NCBI RefSeq assembly: GCF_000246855.1 | Contig: NC_016609.1 | Span: forward strand, 8,320,744-8,384,743 | From: Niastella koreensis GR20-10 | GTDB lineage: Bacteria; Bacteroidota; Bacteroidia; Chitinophagales; Chitinophagaceae | Direction of reading: 5' to 3' | DNA length: 64,000 nt | Shown: positions 45,178 to 52,852 of the stretch, piece after piece | Numbering within the stretch: the first letter of the stretch is position 1 | Layout of the letters: each line of letters starts with the position of its first letter | The notes under the pieces: model-generated | The model's database searches: none | What the model saw: the letters and a program-made list of their open reading frames with translations, nothing else | Told to the model about the DNA's origin: nothing | Translations under genes and position numbers: made by a program

Positions 45178-45693
45178 TTAATTTTCTCCTTCAGCTCTGG
45201 CAAGTAGATAATTACGTATGAATGCTACCAGGTCGGTCAGTTTCCCTTCAGAATTAGTTAAAGCTAGTTGTAAAAGACTCTCTGCTTTTTCATCGTATGG
45301 GATTTGTTTAGTCCATAAAAGCTGATCCAATACACCAAGCCCCCAACCCATTACGTTCTGATCATTTAGAAACTCTTCTATCCAATCGAAAGAAACAGGA
45401 TGCGCTAATTCTTTAATTAACCAAACGGCTCTGTTGGCCCGTTCGCCTTCAGAAGACTTATATACGCCATATGCGTAAATTGCTGTATTATGCGAATGAA
45501 TCAAACACAGGCAATTGGTAGCGATCTCACTTCCTCGCTTAAAGGAAATAATGTGCTCTACGGTATGCCGCATCCATTCTTCCCCCAGGATTTCTTCTAA
45601 CGCAGCCTTACCATAGCTGTCACCGCCTGATTCAGATCCATCATGGTGTAGCGATCCAACTTTTAGAGCTAATTCTTTCCAATTTGTAGTCAT
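45178..45693 (-). CDS. Helical, possibly HEAT-like, protein of unknown function
   Basis: 171 residues, no signal peptide. Helical throughout, with repeated pairs of helices (EEWMRHTVEHIISFKRGSEI; RANRAVWLIKELAHPVSFDW; SLLQLALTNSEGKLTDLVAF), which suggests a HEAT/ARM-like fold. Proteins of this type and size are often immunity proteins, and its neighbours fit that, but I recognise no family. Its stop is 9 bp before the start of the DUF433-like gene, so the two are one operon. Confidence 0.65.
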   Translation of the reverse strand: MTTNWKELALKVGSLHHDGSESGGDSYGKAALEEILGEEWMRHTVEHIISFKRGSEIATNCLCLIHSHNTAIYAYGVYKSSEGERANRAVWLIKELAHPVSFDWIEEFLNDQNVMGWGLGVLDQLLWTKQIPYDEKAESLLQLALTNSEGKLTDLVAFIRNYLLARAEGEN

Positions 45694-45753
45694 AAATAAT
45701 ATAACCGGTTAAAAACCTATAACTCAAATATAACAGCTATTTTAGAAAACGAA

Positions 45754-46047
45754 ATGGACATAAGAAAGCTCATACCCCAACATAAAGACGACCAAAAGGT
45801 AATAGAAAGCCTTAAGCAACTTTCCTTTGAAGAAATTAAACCTATTATTCCTGACTTACTGGAGTGGCTTCAGGACATTAACTGGCCAATAGCGGGGCCT
45901 GTTGCAGACATATTAGAGCCCTTTTCTGACAGTATTGTTCCTGATATAATTAAGATACTCAGGACAAATGATGGGCTTTGGAAGCTGTGGATATTAACGA
46001 CGCTTGCAAGGACAACTAACATATATCTTCAGTACTTTTCACGATAA
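45754..46047 (+). pseudogene. DUF5071 protein truncated at its C-terminus
   Basis: 97 residues. The start matches DUF5071 strongly (RKLIPQHKDDQKVIESLKQLSFEEIKPIIPDLLEWLQDINWPIA-type pattern, then IVPDIIKILRTNDGLWKLWILTTLA). Family members are about 120-130 residues; here the similarity stops at WILTTLA, then an unrelated ARTTNIYLQYFSR tail ends at TAA (46045-46047). The 21-bp array begins on the next base. So about 30-35 C-terminal residues are missing. It is divergent from the helical gene at 45693. DUF5071 proteins occur as immunity-like proteins in Bacteroidota and Bacillota. Confidence 0.7.
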
Positions 46048-46277
46048 ATAAGCAACTTATGCGCAAAAGTTATGCACTTATGTGTCAATGTTATGCAGGG
46101 TTGTCCAAAAGTTAAGCAGGTTGCGACAATGTTTATACAGTTTATTCCAATGTTTAGTCAGGTTGCTCAATAGTTAGTGAGATTACTCCAAATGTTGGTT
46201 CGAAATGCCACATAGTTAGTCCTAAATGCGGCATCTTTAATGAGATATGCCACAAAGTTTGCAATATGTGGTAAAAT
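46048..46277. repeat. 21-bp-period degenerate tandem array (about 11 units)
   Basis: Unit starts (GTTA/GTTT-like) fall at 46069, 46090, 46111, 46131, 46152, 46173, 46194, 46215, 46236 and 46257, i.e. 21 bp apart except one gap of 20; an earlier weak unit starts at 46048. The best-kept units read like GTTATGCAGGGTTGTCCAAA. Units differ from each other at many positions, and later units drift (GTTAGTCCTAAATGCGGCAT). All frames have stops, so it is not coding. There is no spacer/repeat alternation as in CRISPR. Confidence 0.8.
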
Positions 46278-46367
46278 CTTTAAAGAAAGCAGCAACCTCC
46301 GGTTGCTTCAAATTCAATCTGTGTCCAGAATTTCCAAATCCTTTGACGGATCCTTTGTCGCCCAAAA

Positions 46368-46404
46368 ACAAAAAACCCGTACAAAATCAATATTTTATAC
46401 GGGT
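46368..46404 (-). terminator. Rho-independent terminator of tRNA-Arg
   Basis: On the minus strand ACCCGTA (46398-46404) pairs with TACGGGT (46375-46381), with an inner AAAAT/ATTTT stem, followed by TTTTT. It lies about 40 bp after the tRNA 3' end. The core 19 bases are repeated at 44481-44499. Confidence 0.82.
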
Positions 46405-46442
46405 AATTAAACTTTCGTTACTTTCTAAAATGAACGTGAGAG

Positions 46443-46514
46443 TGGTCTCGTCCAGAATCGAACTGGAATATCAAGTTCCGGAGACTTGCGTACTATCCAT
46501 TGTACTACGAGACC
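46443..46514 (-). tRNA. tRNA-Arg (CCG)
   Basis: The minus strand folds as a 72-nt tRNA. Acceptor arm GGTCTCG/CGAGACC with discriminator A; D arm GTAC/GTAC with loop AATGGATA; anticodon arm CAAGT-CTCCGGA-ACTTG, anticodon CCG (reads CGG); variable loop about 4 nt; T arm TCCAG-TTCGATT-CTGGA. The 3' CCA is not encoded (ACT follows), as is common in Bacteroidota. It has its own terminator and a candidate promoter box upstream. Confidence 0.95.
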
Positions 46515-46524
46515 TAAAGGGCGG

Positions 46525-46532
46525 CAAATCTA
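46525..46532 (-). promoter_or_regulatory. Candidate -7 box of tRNA-Arg
   Basis: TAGATTTG on the minus strand fits TAnnTTTG and lies 10 bp before the mature 5' end of the tRNA, the expected position. No TTG is found at the usual upstream spacing, so this is a half-match. Confidence 0.45.
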
Positions 46533-46626
46533 CGCTAAAATTGCCAAATCTCCGAAAGGTTGATAATTAATACGCCAATTGTGGCGAAAAAGACCCCCGC
46601 AGCCCGAAACCAGGCATCAGTCACGC

Positions 46627-47673
46627 ATGGATGATTTTGTATATTTGAATATGAAGTTGCCCCCCGGAAAATGGTTCCTATCAATCGCATTTATCACCCA
46701 GTTTTTATTCTGGCTTACCAGCTTGTTACTGGTGATATATGTGGCGGCTAATAATCAACAACGGGAAAATGTAGTGCTTTATTCCGGGTTGCTGATGGCC
46801 TGCCACCTCGCCAATTTTTATGTTGTTTACAGTTTCCTGGTCCCGCATTACTATAAGAAAAATAATACGCTCCTGGTTTTGGGGTTAGTGGCCCTGGTAA
46901 TAGTATTGACATTTCTCCGGGAAATGATCGAACGCCGCTTTGCGGATGGCTCCTATGTACTGGCGGCCAACTACCTGAATGGGAAAGCCGGATTGGGCGG
47001 TGTGTTGTTTGCCGAGATCTTTATTGCCGCCTTTGCCTTCCTGTTGCGGTTATCGTTGAATTATGAAATTGAGCGGGCAAGGGCTATCGAGTACCAGAAT
47101 TTGCACCTGCAGTCAGAGCTCCGGTTTCTGAAAGCGCAGATAAACCCACATTTTCTGTTCAACACGTTGAATAATATTTATTCTTTGATCGTGGTGAAAT
47201 CGGTTAAGGCGGAAACGGCTTTGATGCGGCTGTCGGACCTATTGCGTTATATGTTGTATGAAAGTACCGGAAAGGTAAATCTGCAGAAGGAGTTAAAGGT
47301 CTTATTCGCGTATATAGAACTGTTTCAATTACGGTTTGAACAAAAATTGCCTGTAGAAATTATTAATGAAGTGGATTGCCAGGTAGAAATTGAATCTCTG
47401 TTACTGGTGCCTTTCCTCGAAAACGCCTTGAAGCATTCTGCTATTGGAGTGCAGCCGGCAACGGTGCTGATGAAAATTACCAAACAGGGAGAAAATACCC
47501 TGCAGGTTTACGTGTACAACACCAAAGCCAATCCCCCCATTGAACAGGAAGTGGGCGGCATCGGGTTGGTTAATATTGAGAAACGATTGGAATTGCTTTA
47601 CCCTGGTAAACACAAGCTGCTCATCGATGAAAATGAGCATACCTTCTCTGTTACCCTTACTATTGCTTTTTGA
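46627..47673 (+). CDS. LytS-family sensor histidine kinase, no partner regulator nearby
   Basis: 348 residues from the ATG at 46627 (Met 46651 is also possible; an in-frame start at 46579 would add a Pro/Arg-rich stretch unlike the family). About four membrane helices to residue 145, then the His_kinase domain: KAQINPHFLFNTLNNIYSLI with the phospho-acceptor His, VPFLENALKHSA (N box) and GGIGLVNIEKRLELLYPG (G box). The family usually has a LytTR regulator next to it, but here the next gene is cobC on the other strand, and the 3' ends of the two overlap by 14 bp. The partner must be elsewhere. Confidence 0.9.
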   Translation: MDDFVYLNMKLPPGKWFLSIAFITQFLFWLTSLLLVIYVAANNQQRENVVLYSGLLMACHLANFYVVYSFLVPHYYKKNNTLLVLGLVALVIVLTFLREMIERRFADGSYVLAANYLNGKAGLGGVLFAEIFIAAFAFLLRLSLNYEIERARAIEYQNLHLQSELRFLKAQINPHFLFNTLNNIYSLIVVKSVKAETALMRLSDLLRYMLYESTGKVNLQKELKVLFAYIELFQLRFEQKLPVEIINEVDCQVEIESLLLVPFLENALKHSAIGVQPATVLMKITKQGENTLQVYVYNTKANPPIEQEVGGIGLVNIEKRLELLYPGKHKLLIDENEHTFSVTLTIAF

Positions 47674-48268
47674 AATTACTTGGCTTGTGCTGCTCCTTTT
47701 CGGTGGTTACATGATGCAGGGTTTCGTGTACTAAACCAGCCGGCGTAACCTGTAACTGCATTACACAGCCATAGCTGATCTTGAAGGCGCCAAATGAATC
47801 AACCAGGGGCGTATTCGTAATATGCGATAGAATGCTTCTGATAACTCCGCCATGTGTAACAATGGCTACCGGGTGCGGCCCTTCGGCTATCCGGGTAAAA
47901 CATTGCGTTACCCGGCTGTGCATTTGTATATAACTCTCTCCACCGGGGATGGCTACATTCACAAAATCTTTCATCCAGGGCTCGATCACCTCGGGTGGAA
48001 TGGCATCCCAATGCACGCCTTCCCATTCTCCACAAGCCAGTTCCATCAAAGCGGGTTCCCGTTGAATGGACTGTCCGGGAAATAAAAAGCCCGCCAGTTT
48101 ATGACAACGAATAAGCGGACTGCTATACACATGTTCAATACCCGCGGGCAGCACTTTCCGGATCTCGATGGCTTCTGCCTCAAAAGAATCTGTTACATCG
48201 ATATTTAACTGGCCATAACAAATGCCTTTTGCTATAAGCGGGGTGGTATGTCGTATAAGGTAAATCAT
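47660..48268 (-). CDS. cobC: Alpha-ribazole phosphatase (histidine phosphatase family)
   Basis: 202 residues. The family signature is near the N-terminus (LIRHTTPLIAKGICYGQLNIDV), with later YSSPLIRCHKLA, ELACGEWEG and VTHGGVIRSIL supplying the second Arg, Glu and His. It removes the 5'-phosphate from alpha-ribazole phosphate or from adenosylcobalamin phosphate at the end of nucleotide-loop assembly. The cobalamin role is supported by operon position: it overlaps the end of cobS by 4 bp and is the last gene of the riboswitch operon. Confidence 0.88.
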   Translation of the reverse strand: MIYLIRHTTPLIAKGICYGQLNIDVTDSFEAEAIEIRKVLPAGIEHVYSSPLIRCHKLAGFLFPGQSIQREPALMELACGEWEGVHWDAIPPEVIEPWMKDFVNVAIPGGESYIQMHSRVTQCFTRIAEGPHPVAIVTHGGVIRSILSHITNTPLVDSFGAFKISYGCVMQLQVTPAGLVHETLHHVTTEKEQHKPSNFKKQ

Positions 48269-49077
48269 AAAACAAAGCGCCAGATGATAATCATGCTTAA
48301 ATAAAAACTCAACTCACTTACCTGTTGAATAGCGCCCAGGCAATCGCCGGTATACCCACCAATCCATTTCTTAAAATACTTTGCCAGGCTGAATGCAATA
48401 TACACCACGGGGATGATGGCCAGCAAAAATTGCCAGCTCATAAATGCAAAAGGGATCAATGCAGTAATAATGGGTACCAGCAATGCCGGGAACGTTGGCT
48501 TTTGGGCAGCTGTAGGTTTCGATTTACTGGTATCCGGGTCGCTTACATATTCATAATAGCGCATTACCAGCACAGGCATTAACCGGCTCAGGGAATGGGC
48601 GGCGAATAACGTGAGTAAGAAGTAGCGATAATTGTAAAAGATGTTTAAAGAGGGTTCGTGCAAACTGGGAGTGAACTTGGGTAATTCTTTTAACAGTAAG
48701 AATTTGCAGAACAGGACAGAGATCATGCCTATTACGCCATACGAACCCAGCCGGCTGTCTTTCATAATCAGCAGGATCTTTTCTTTCGTCCAGCCGCCGC
48801 CAAAACCATCACACACATCGGCAAATCCATCTTCATGAAAGGCGCCGGTGGTCAATATACCGGCAATGATAGATGCTGCTATCGCAACATCTTCACTGAT
48901 ATATTTATTAAAAATAAGAAAGGTAAGTCCGCTGATGGCGGCCACCATCCAGCCGATCAATGGAAAATAGCGCACAGATTTTTCCAGGTAATCCGGTGAA
49001 TGATCGGTGAAACGCGGTACGGGTAACCGCGTCAAAAACATCATGGCCGTAAAAAATATGCGTAGTTCTTTTTTCAT
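48265..49077 (-). CDS. cobS: Adenosylcobinamide-GDP ribazoletransferase
   Basis: 270 residues with several membrane helices. The conserved acidic metal-binding motif is HEDGFADVCDGFGGGWTKEK, followed by MKDSRLGSYGVIGM, both diagnostic of CobS. The start MKKELRIFFTAMMFLTRLPVP is also typical. The enzyme joins alpha-ribazole to adenosylcobinamide-GDP in the inner membrane, making cobalamin. Just downstream of cobT and overlapping cobC by 4 bp. Confidence 0.95.
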   Translation of the reverse strand: MKKELRIFFTAMMFLTRLPVPRFTDHSPDYLEKSVRYFPLIGWMVAAISGLTFLIFNKYISEDVAIAASIIAGILTTGAFHEDGFADVCDGFGGGWTKEKILLIMKDSRLGSYGVIGMISVLFCKFLLLKELPKFTPSLHEPSLNIFYNYRYFLLTLFAAHSLSRLMPVLVMRYYEYVSDPDTSKSKPTAAQKPTFPALLVPIITALIPFAFMSWQFLLAIIPVVYIAFSLAKYFKKWIGGYTGDCLGAIQQVSELSFYLSMIIIWRFVL

Positions 49078-49129
49078 GATCGGTATTTAAGTATAGGATC
49101 GCTGGCGAAGAGGTTTTGGCGTTTGGCGT

Positions 49130-50203
49130 TCAGCCTTCAGCCTGCTGCGTGCTTACTCCCGCGCTTTCAAAGCTGGCCATTTCATTCAGGAAGTTAACAG
49201 CAGCATGGATCATAGGCATGGCTAATGCCGCGCCTGTGCCTTCGCCTAACCGCATGGAAAGATGCAGCAAAGGCGTAACACCAAGGTGTCTTAATATTTT
49301 TTCATGACCAGCTTCATGACTGGTATGGGCAAAAATACAATGCGCTATAAGTGACGACCAGCCAGGAGCAGGTGATGGTGGTTTGATGCCCCGGTAAATT
49401 TCATTGGCTATCAGCATGGCAGCGGTAGCAATAAAGCCATCTACCAGCACGATCATATTCATATGAACGGCTTCCAGGTAAGCACCGGTCATCATAGCGA
49501 TCTCAAAACCACCCACCCGGGCTAACAGGTCAATAGGTTGTTGGTCTAAACTGCCCAATGCATGTTTATCATAAACCTGCTGCAGGGTGTTTATCTTTTG
49601 TTGTAGTTGGTCGTCGTTTAAACCAGCTCCCCGGCCCGTAAATTCAACAACTGGTAAACCGGTGATCGCACTCATGATAAGGGTGGCGGAGGAAGTATTG
49701 CCAATACCCATTTCACCAAAGCCAATACAATTGCAACCATCTGCTGCCAGTTGGCGAACGATCGATCTGCCTTTTTCGATGGCTTGCCCGGCTTCGGCAA
49801 TGGTCATGGCAGATTCGGTCAGATAATTCTTTGTTCCATAACCTATTTTGGCATCGATCACATTAATGGGGCTGGAACTGAAATCATAATTCACGCCTGC
49901 ATCCACCACCTTCAGGGTTAACTGATTTTGCCGGCAGAACACATTGATGGCGGCGCCGCCGTTTGCAAAGTTCAGCACCATCTGCGCAGTCACTTCCTGT
50001 GGATAGGCGTTCACCAACCCCGTTTTCGCAATGCCATGGTCACCGGCAAACACTACAATGTGCGGCTGTTTAACAACCGGTTTTGTCGTTTGCTGAATCA
50101 ACCCGATTTGCAGGGCTATTTCTTCCAGCCGGCCCAATGCTCCCAATGGTTTGGTTTTATAGTCAATGATGTGTTGAAGCTGTTGTTGTAAATCTTTTTT
50201 CAT
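49130..50203 (-). CDS. cobT: Nicotinate-nucleotide-dimethylbenzimidazole phosphoribosyltransferase
   Basis: 357 residues. The N-terminus has [19 protein letters not shown]; the middle has [21 protein letters not shown], which binds the base, and [14 protein letters not shown]. The catalytic Glu lies in [13 protein letters not shown] near residue 325. It makes alpha-ribazole phosphate from nicotinate mononucleotide and 5,6-dimethylbenzimidazole or a similar base. The last residues (VSTQQAEG) are a species-specific tail. It starts three bases after the PP-loop enzyme's stop, so translation is probably coupled. Confidence 0.95.
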   Translation of the reverse strand: MKKDLQQQLQHIIDYKTKPLGALGRLEEIALQIGLIQQTTKPVVKQPHIVVFAGDHGIAKTGLVNAYPQEVTAQMVLNFANGGAAINVFCRQNQLTLKVVDAGVNYDFSSSPINVIDAKIGYGTKNYLTESAMTIAEAGQAIEKGRSIVRQLAADGCNCIGFGEMGIGNTSSATLIMSAITGLPVVEFTGRGAGLNDDQLQQKINTLQQVYDKHALGSLDQQPIDLLARVGGFEIAMMTGAYLEAVHMNMIVLVDGFIATAAMLIANEIYRGIKPPSPAPGWSSLIAHCIFAHTSHEAGHEKILRHLGVTPLLHLSMRLGEGTGAALAMPMIHAAVNFLNEMASFESAGVSTQQAEG

Positions 50204-50206
50204 TAC

Positions 50207-50938
50207 TTATGCAGATAATAAATCACAAAAATAGAATCCATATTCCGAAGCCTGGTCCATAGGGCTGCAGGAGTCCTGTGCCTGTTGCGGCGCCTGGTAA
50301 GTTCGGTACACGATCTCGCCTTTGGTAAAGGGGATGGGGTGCTTAAAAATGGGACCATCAAAAACATAGGAATGGTATTCACCATTTTCACCACATACAT
50401 CCACGTTAGCAGGCAGGTCACGCACAAATGATTCATCTATTATGCGGCCGCAAAAACTCTTGTCCAGGAATTTGGTGTTCACGCAAACAATGATGGCCTT
50501 GAAACCCAGTTGCAGGAATTCCTGCATCAGTTGCGCGGTTGATATTTTCCATAACGGAAACACACATTGAATATCAACCGTGGCCAGTTTTTCTTCCCGG
50601 TAACGTTTCAGGTCTTCCAGGAAGATGTCACCAAATACGGCATGGCTGTAGCCATTGTTTTTTAAGGCGGTCACTTTAGTCATCATCGCCTGTTCATATT
50701 CCTGCATGCCGGGTTGCTCGGGCAATTCAATGGTATGCAGGGGCAAACCAATAGCCGAGGCCTGCGCTTCCAGCAAAGAACGCCGGACACCGTGCATCGA
50801 GATCCTGTCATGCGCTGCATTCACACTGGTGAGCAAACAATCAACCTGGTACCGTTTATCCTGTTGTATATAATGTAAGCAGAGCGATGAATCCTTTCCT
50901 CCGCTCCAATTCATATAAGATTTTAAAGCTGCGTTCAC
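50207..50938 (-). CDS. Dph6-like PP-loop ATPase (MJ0570-type) in the cobalamin operon
   Basis: 243 residues from the GTG at 50938. This start keeps the first strand (NAALKSYMNWSGGKDSS), while the ATG at 50914 would cut it and a TTG at 50965 lengthens it needlessly. SGGKDSS is the PP-loop that binds ATP. The family signature continues with ISMHGVRRSLLEAQASAIGLPLH, FGDIFLEDLKRYRE and a DVCGENGEYHSYVFDGP motif, as in eukaryotic/archaeal diphthine-ammonia ligase. Bacteria do not make diphthamide, so the substrate is different. Position between cobU and cobT suggests an amidation or related ATP-dependent step in corrinoid use; this is an inference. Confidence 0.85.
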   Translation of the reverse strand: MNAALKSYMNWSGGKDSSLCLHYIQQDKRYQVDCLLTSVNAAHDRISMHGVRRSLLEAQASAIGLPLHTIELPEQPGMQEYEQAMMTKVTALKNNGYSHAVFGDIFLEDLKRYREEKLATVDIQCVFPLWKISTAQLMQEFLQLGFKAIIVCVNTKFLDKSFCGRIIDESFVRDLPANVDVCGENGEYHSYVFDGPIFKHPIPFTKGEIVYRTYQAPQQAQDSCSPMDQASEYGFYFCDLLSA

Positions 50939-50989
50939 AGAGTTACTGTTTGTTATTAAAAACAAGTGAATCTACTCACCACTGACCAC

Positions 50990-51547
50990 TCATCCCTTGA
51001 TCGTCATCGGTATCCCACTCACCATAAACACCACCTTATCCGCCTGCTGCGCTATGTACTGATTCATCCAGCCCTGCAGATCGGTGAACTTTCTGCCTAT
51101 CTCGGTTTCGGCATGCATGCCCATACCCAGTTCGTTGCTGATGATGATATACGTATTGTTAGCAGTATCCAGCTTGTCTATTTCAAGCTTGCCCTGCTGC
51201 AGGCTGGCGTCGATATCGTATTGGGTGTCTGTAAAGAAATTGGTGAGCCATAAGGTAACACAATCCATCACTACCACCTTGCCCGATAGCGACAATCCAC
51301 TGATGTGTTTTTCTTCTTCAATGCTTGTCCAGCGTTCATCTCTTTCCGACTGGTGGCGTTGGATGCGTTTTTCAAAATCATCGTCCCAATGGCGGGCGGT
51401 GGCTACATAAACAGGGTTGTTACTTAATTGAAGGGCCAGTTGCTGAGCATAGCGGCTCTTCCCGCTTCTAGCTCCCCCGGTTATGAATATAATTCCCCCT
51501 CCACCGGAGTGGGTTAGGGGGAGGCCCCCTTTATCGGGTGTTGCCAT
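50990..51547 (-). CDS. cobU: Bifunctional adenosylcobinamide kinase/guanylyltransferase, repeat-derived N-terminus
   Basis: 185 residues. The P-loop is GGARSGKS, followed by RHWDDDFEKRIQRHQSERDERW, a VVVMDCVTLWLTN strand, and SNELGMGMHAETEIGRKFTD, all typical of CobU/CobP. It phosphorylates adenosylcobinamide and then transfers GMP. CobU normally begins a few residues before the P-loop; here the only ATG adds about 19 residues (ATPDKGGLPLTHSGGGG) that are encoded by a G/C-rich dispersed repeat at about 51491-51530. A non-ATG start (ATT) nearer the P-loop is possible. The ATG lies inside the end of the CWC gene. Confidence 0.92.
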   Translation of the reverse strand: MATPDKGGLPLTHSGGGGIIFITGGARSGKSRYAQQLALQLSNNPVYVATARHWDDDFEKRIQRHQSERDERWTSIEEEKHISGLSLSGKVVVMDCVTLWLTNFFTDTQYDIDASLQQGKLEIDKLDTANNTYIIISNELGMGMHAETEIGRKFTDLQGWMNQYIAQQADKVVFMVSGIPMTIKG

Positions 51548-51758
51548 TAATAAAATATTTTTCCTGGAATAGCGTGTACTTCTGTTTTAATTCGAGCATG
51601 CAATTACGGCAAAGGCAATCGGTGTATTTTCCTTCTATAAATGTTTTTTCATCAGTAGTGAAGGTGATTCCAAAACACTGGCAATGCGTTACATCGCCCA
51701 CTTTACATTCAAAAGGGGCCTGGCAACGCGGACAGGTTTTTTGTTCATGCTTACACAT
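51531..51758 (-). CDS. Cysteine-rich CWC-type small protein
   Basis: 75 residues with ten Cys: CKHEQKTCPRCQAPFEC, then THCQCFG and DCLCRNCMLELK. This is the Cysteine-rich_CWC pattern, likely a zinc-binding protein of unknown role. Its start overlaps the end of the BtuF-like gene by 8 bp, and its end overlaps the cobU ATG by 17 bp, so it is well embedded in the operon. Confidence 0.82.
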   Translation of the reverse strand: MCKHEQKTCPRCQAPFECKVGDVTHCQCFGITFTTDEKTFIEGKYTDCLCRNCMLELKQKYTLFQEKYFINGNTR

Positions 51759-52689
51759 GTGCCGGTGTTAGTTGATGAAGCGGCTGGTATTTATGCTGCA
51801 GGTGTGCCGGTACGGTGAATATTGCAGGGTGAAACAACGCAGCCAGTAACTCAATGCCATCCGTTAAGGTGCTGGCGCTGGGCTGGGTGAACAGGTCGTA
51901 ATCGGCCATAAACACCGCGTTGTTACGCACCGCTGTAAGCTGGGCCCATTCTTTTTTCTCGGTCAATAAGTGAATTTCTTCCCCGGTTCTTGCAATGGTA
52001 AACCCACAAGGGGCAATTACCAGTACTTCGGGATCGTACTTCACTATCTTTTCCCACATGGTAACAATGCTGTCGCCACCGGGGTTCGAGAGCATATCTA
52101 TACCGCCGGCATAAGCTATCTGGTAAGGGATCCAGTGCCCACAATTGTAAATGGGCGCCAGCCATTCCATTACCATTACTCTTTTAGGCGGTGCTTTATG
52201 TAAACGCAAGCCATCTATGATGGCGTCAATTCTTTTTTGTAAGTCAGCCAGGTACCTGTAAGCTGCTTCTTCGCTGCCCATGGCAGTTGCAATGGTAACA
52301 GCGGTATTGAATACATCGTGCAGGGTGTTGGGGGTAAGCGGTATCAGCTGGGGGTGTTTTTCCAGTTTGGCCACGGCAGCTGCAGTACAGGCCGTATCGA
52401 TCTGGCATACTTCACAAACATCCTGCGTAAATATAACATCGGGAGATATGGCCTGCAGCACTTCTTCATCTACATAATACAGGCTTTTACCCTGTGCTTT
52501 TGAGGCAGAAAAGATCTTATCTATTTCCGTGCTGCTATAGTTATTGCCTTCCAGTACGCAGCGTACTACTTTTTGTTTTTCGGCCAGCGCCTCATGCGGG
52601 CATTCAAACGTAATGCCCTGCAACAGGTGTTGCAAACCCATATCATAGATCATTCTGGTAGCAGCGGGGAGAAAGGAAGAAGCGGTCAT
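51751..52689 (-). CDS. BtuF-like cobalamin-binding protein without signal peptide
   Basis: 312 residues of the periplasmic-binding (BtuF/FepB helical) fold: it starts directly with SSFLPAATRMIYDMGLQHLLQGITFEC, the first motif of the family, and continues with DVIFTQDVCEVCQID, VMVMEWLAPIYNCGHWIP and VLVIAPCGFTI. Unlike BtuF it has neither signal peptide nor lipobox, and the sequence upstream is intergenic repeat, so a missed N-terminus is unlikely. It should therefore be cytosolic. No BtuC or BtuD gene is in the window. It lies in the riboswitch operon and probably binds corrinoids in the cell. Confidence 0.85.
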   Translation of the reverse strand: MTASSFLPAATRMIYDMGLQHLLQGITFECPHEALAEKQKVVRCVLEGNNYSSTEIDKIFSASKAQGKSLYYVDEEVLQAISPDVIFTQDVCEVCQIDTACTAAAVAKLEKHPQLIPLTPNTLHDVFNTAVTIATAMGSEEAAYRYLADLQKRIDAIIDGLRLHKAPPKRVMVMEWLAPIYNCGHWIPYQIAYAGGIDMLSNPGGDSIVTMWEKIVKYDPEVLVIAPCGFTIARTGEEIHLLTEKKEWAQLTAVRNNAVFMADYDLFTQPSASTLTDGIELLAALFHPAIFTVPAHLQHKYQPLHQLTPAHV

Positions 52690-52852
52690 GGGTAATGAAG
52701 AATTAGAAATGAAGAATGAGAAATACGGTAATTGAAAAGCAGTTTCAGGTTACAAGTTTCAGGTCGCCGGTTACCGGTTTCAGGTTTCTCAGTTTTCATC
52801 TCTGCCTTTTGCCCTTGCCTGCCTGCAACCTGAAACCTGCAACAGAAAGTTA
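52690..52852. repeat. Intergenic word repeats inside the cobalamin operon
   Basis: Three families of short words fill this gap: AATGAAGAATTAGAAATGAA near 52692-52720, TTTCAGGTTACAAGTTTCAG near 52742-52790, and CCTGCAACCTGAAACCTGCA near 52826-52846, the last being the inverse of the second. They make up nearly the whole spacer between the DUF6580 and btuF-like genes. Confidence 0.6.

Noticed and set aside
46048-46277. CRISPR array
   Set aside because: Units of 21 bp follow each other without spacers, and no two are identical; no cas genes are present.
46247-46570. 107-codon plus-strand open frame
   Set aside because: It runs through the end of the repeat array, the tRNA terminator and the tRNA itself.
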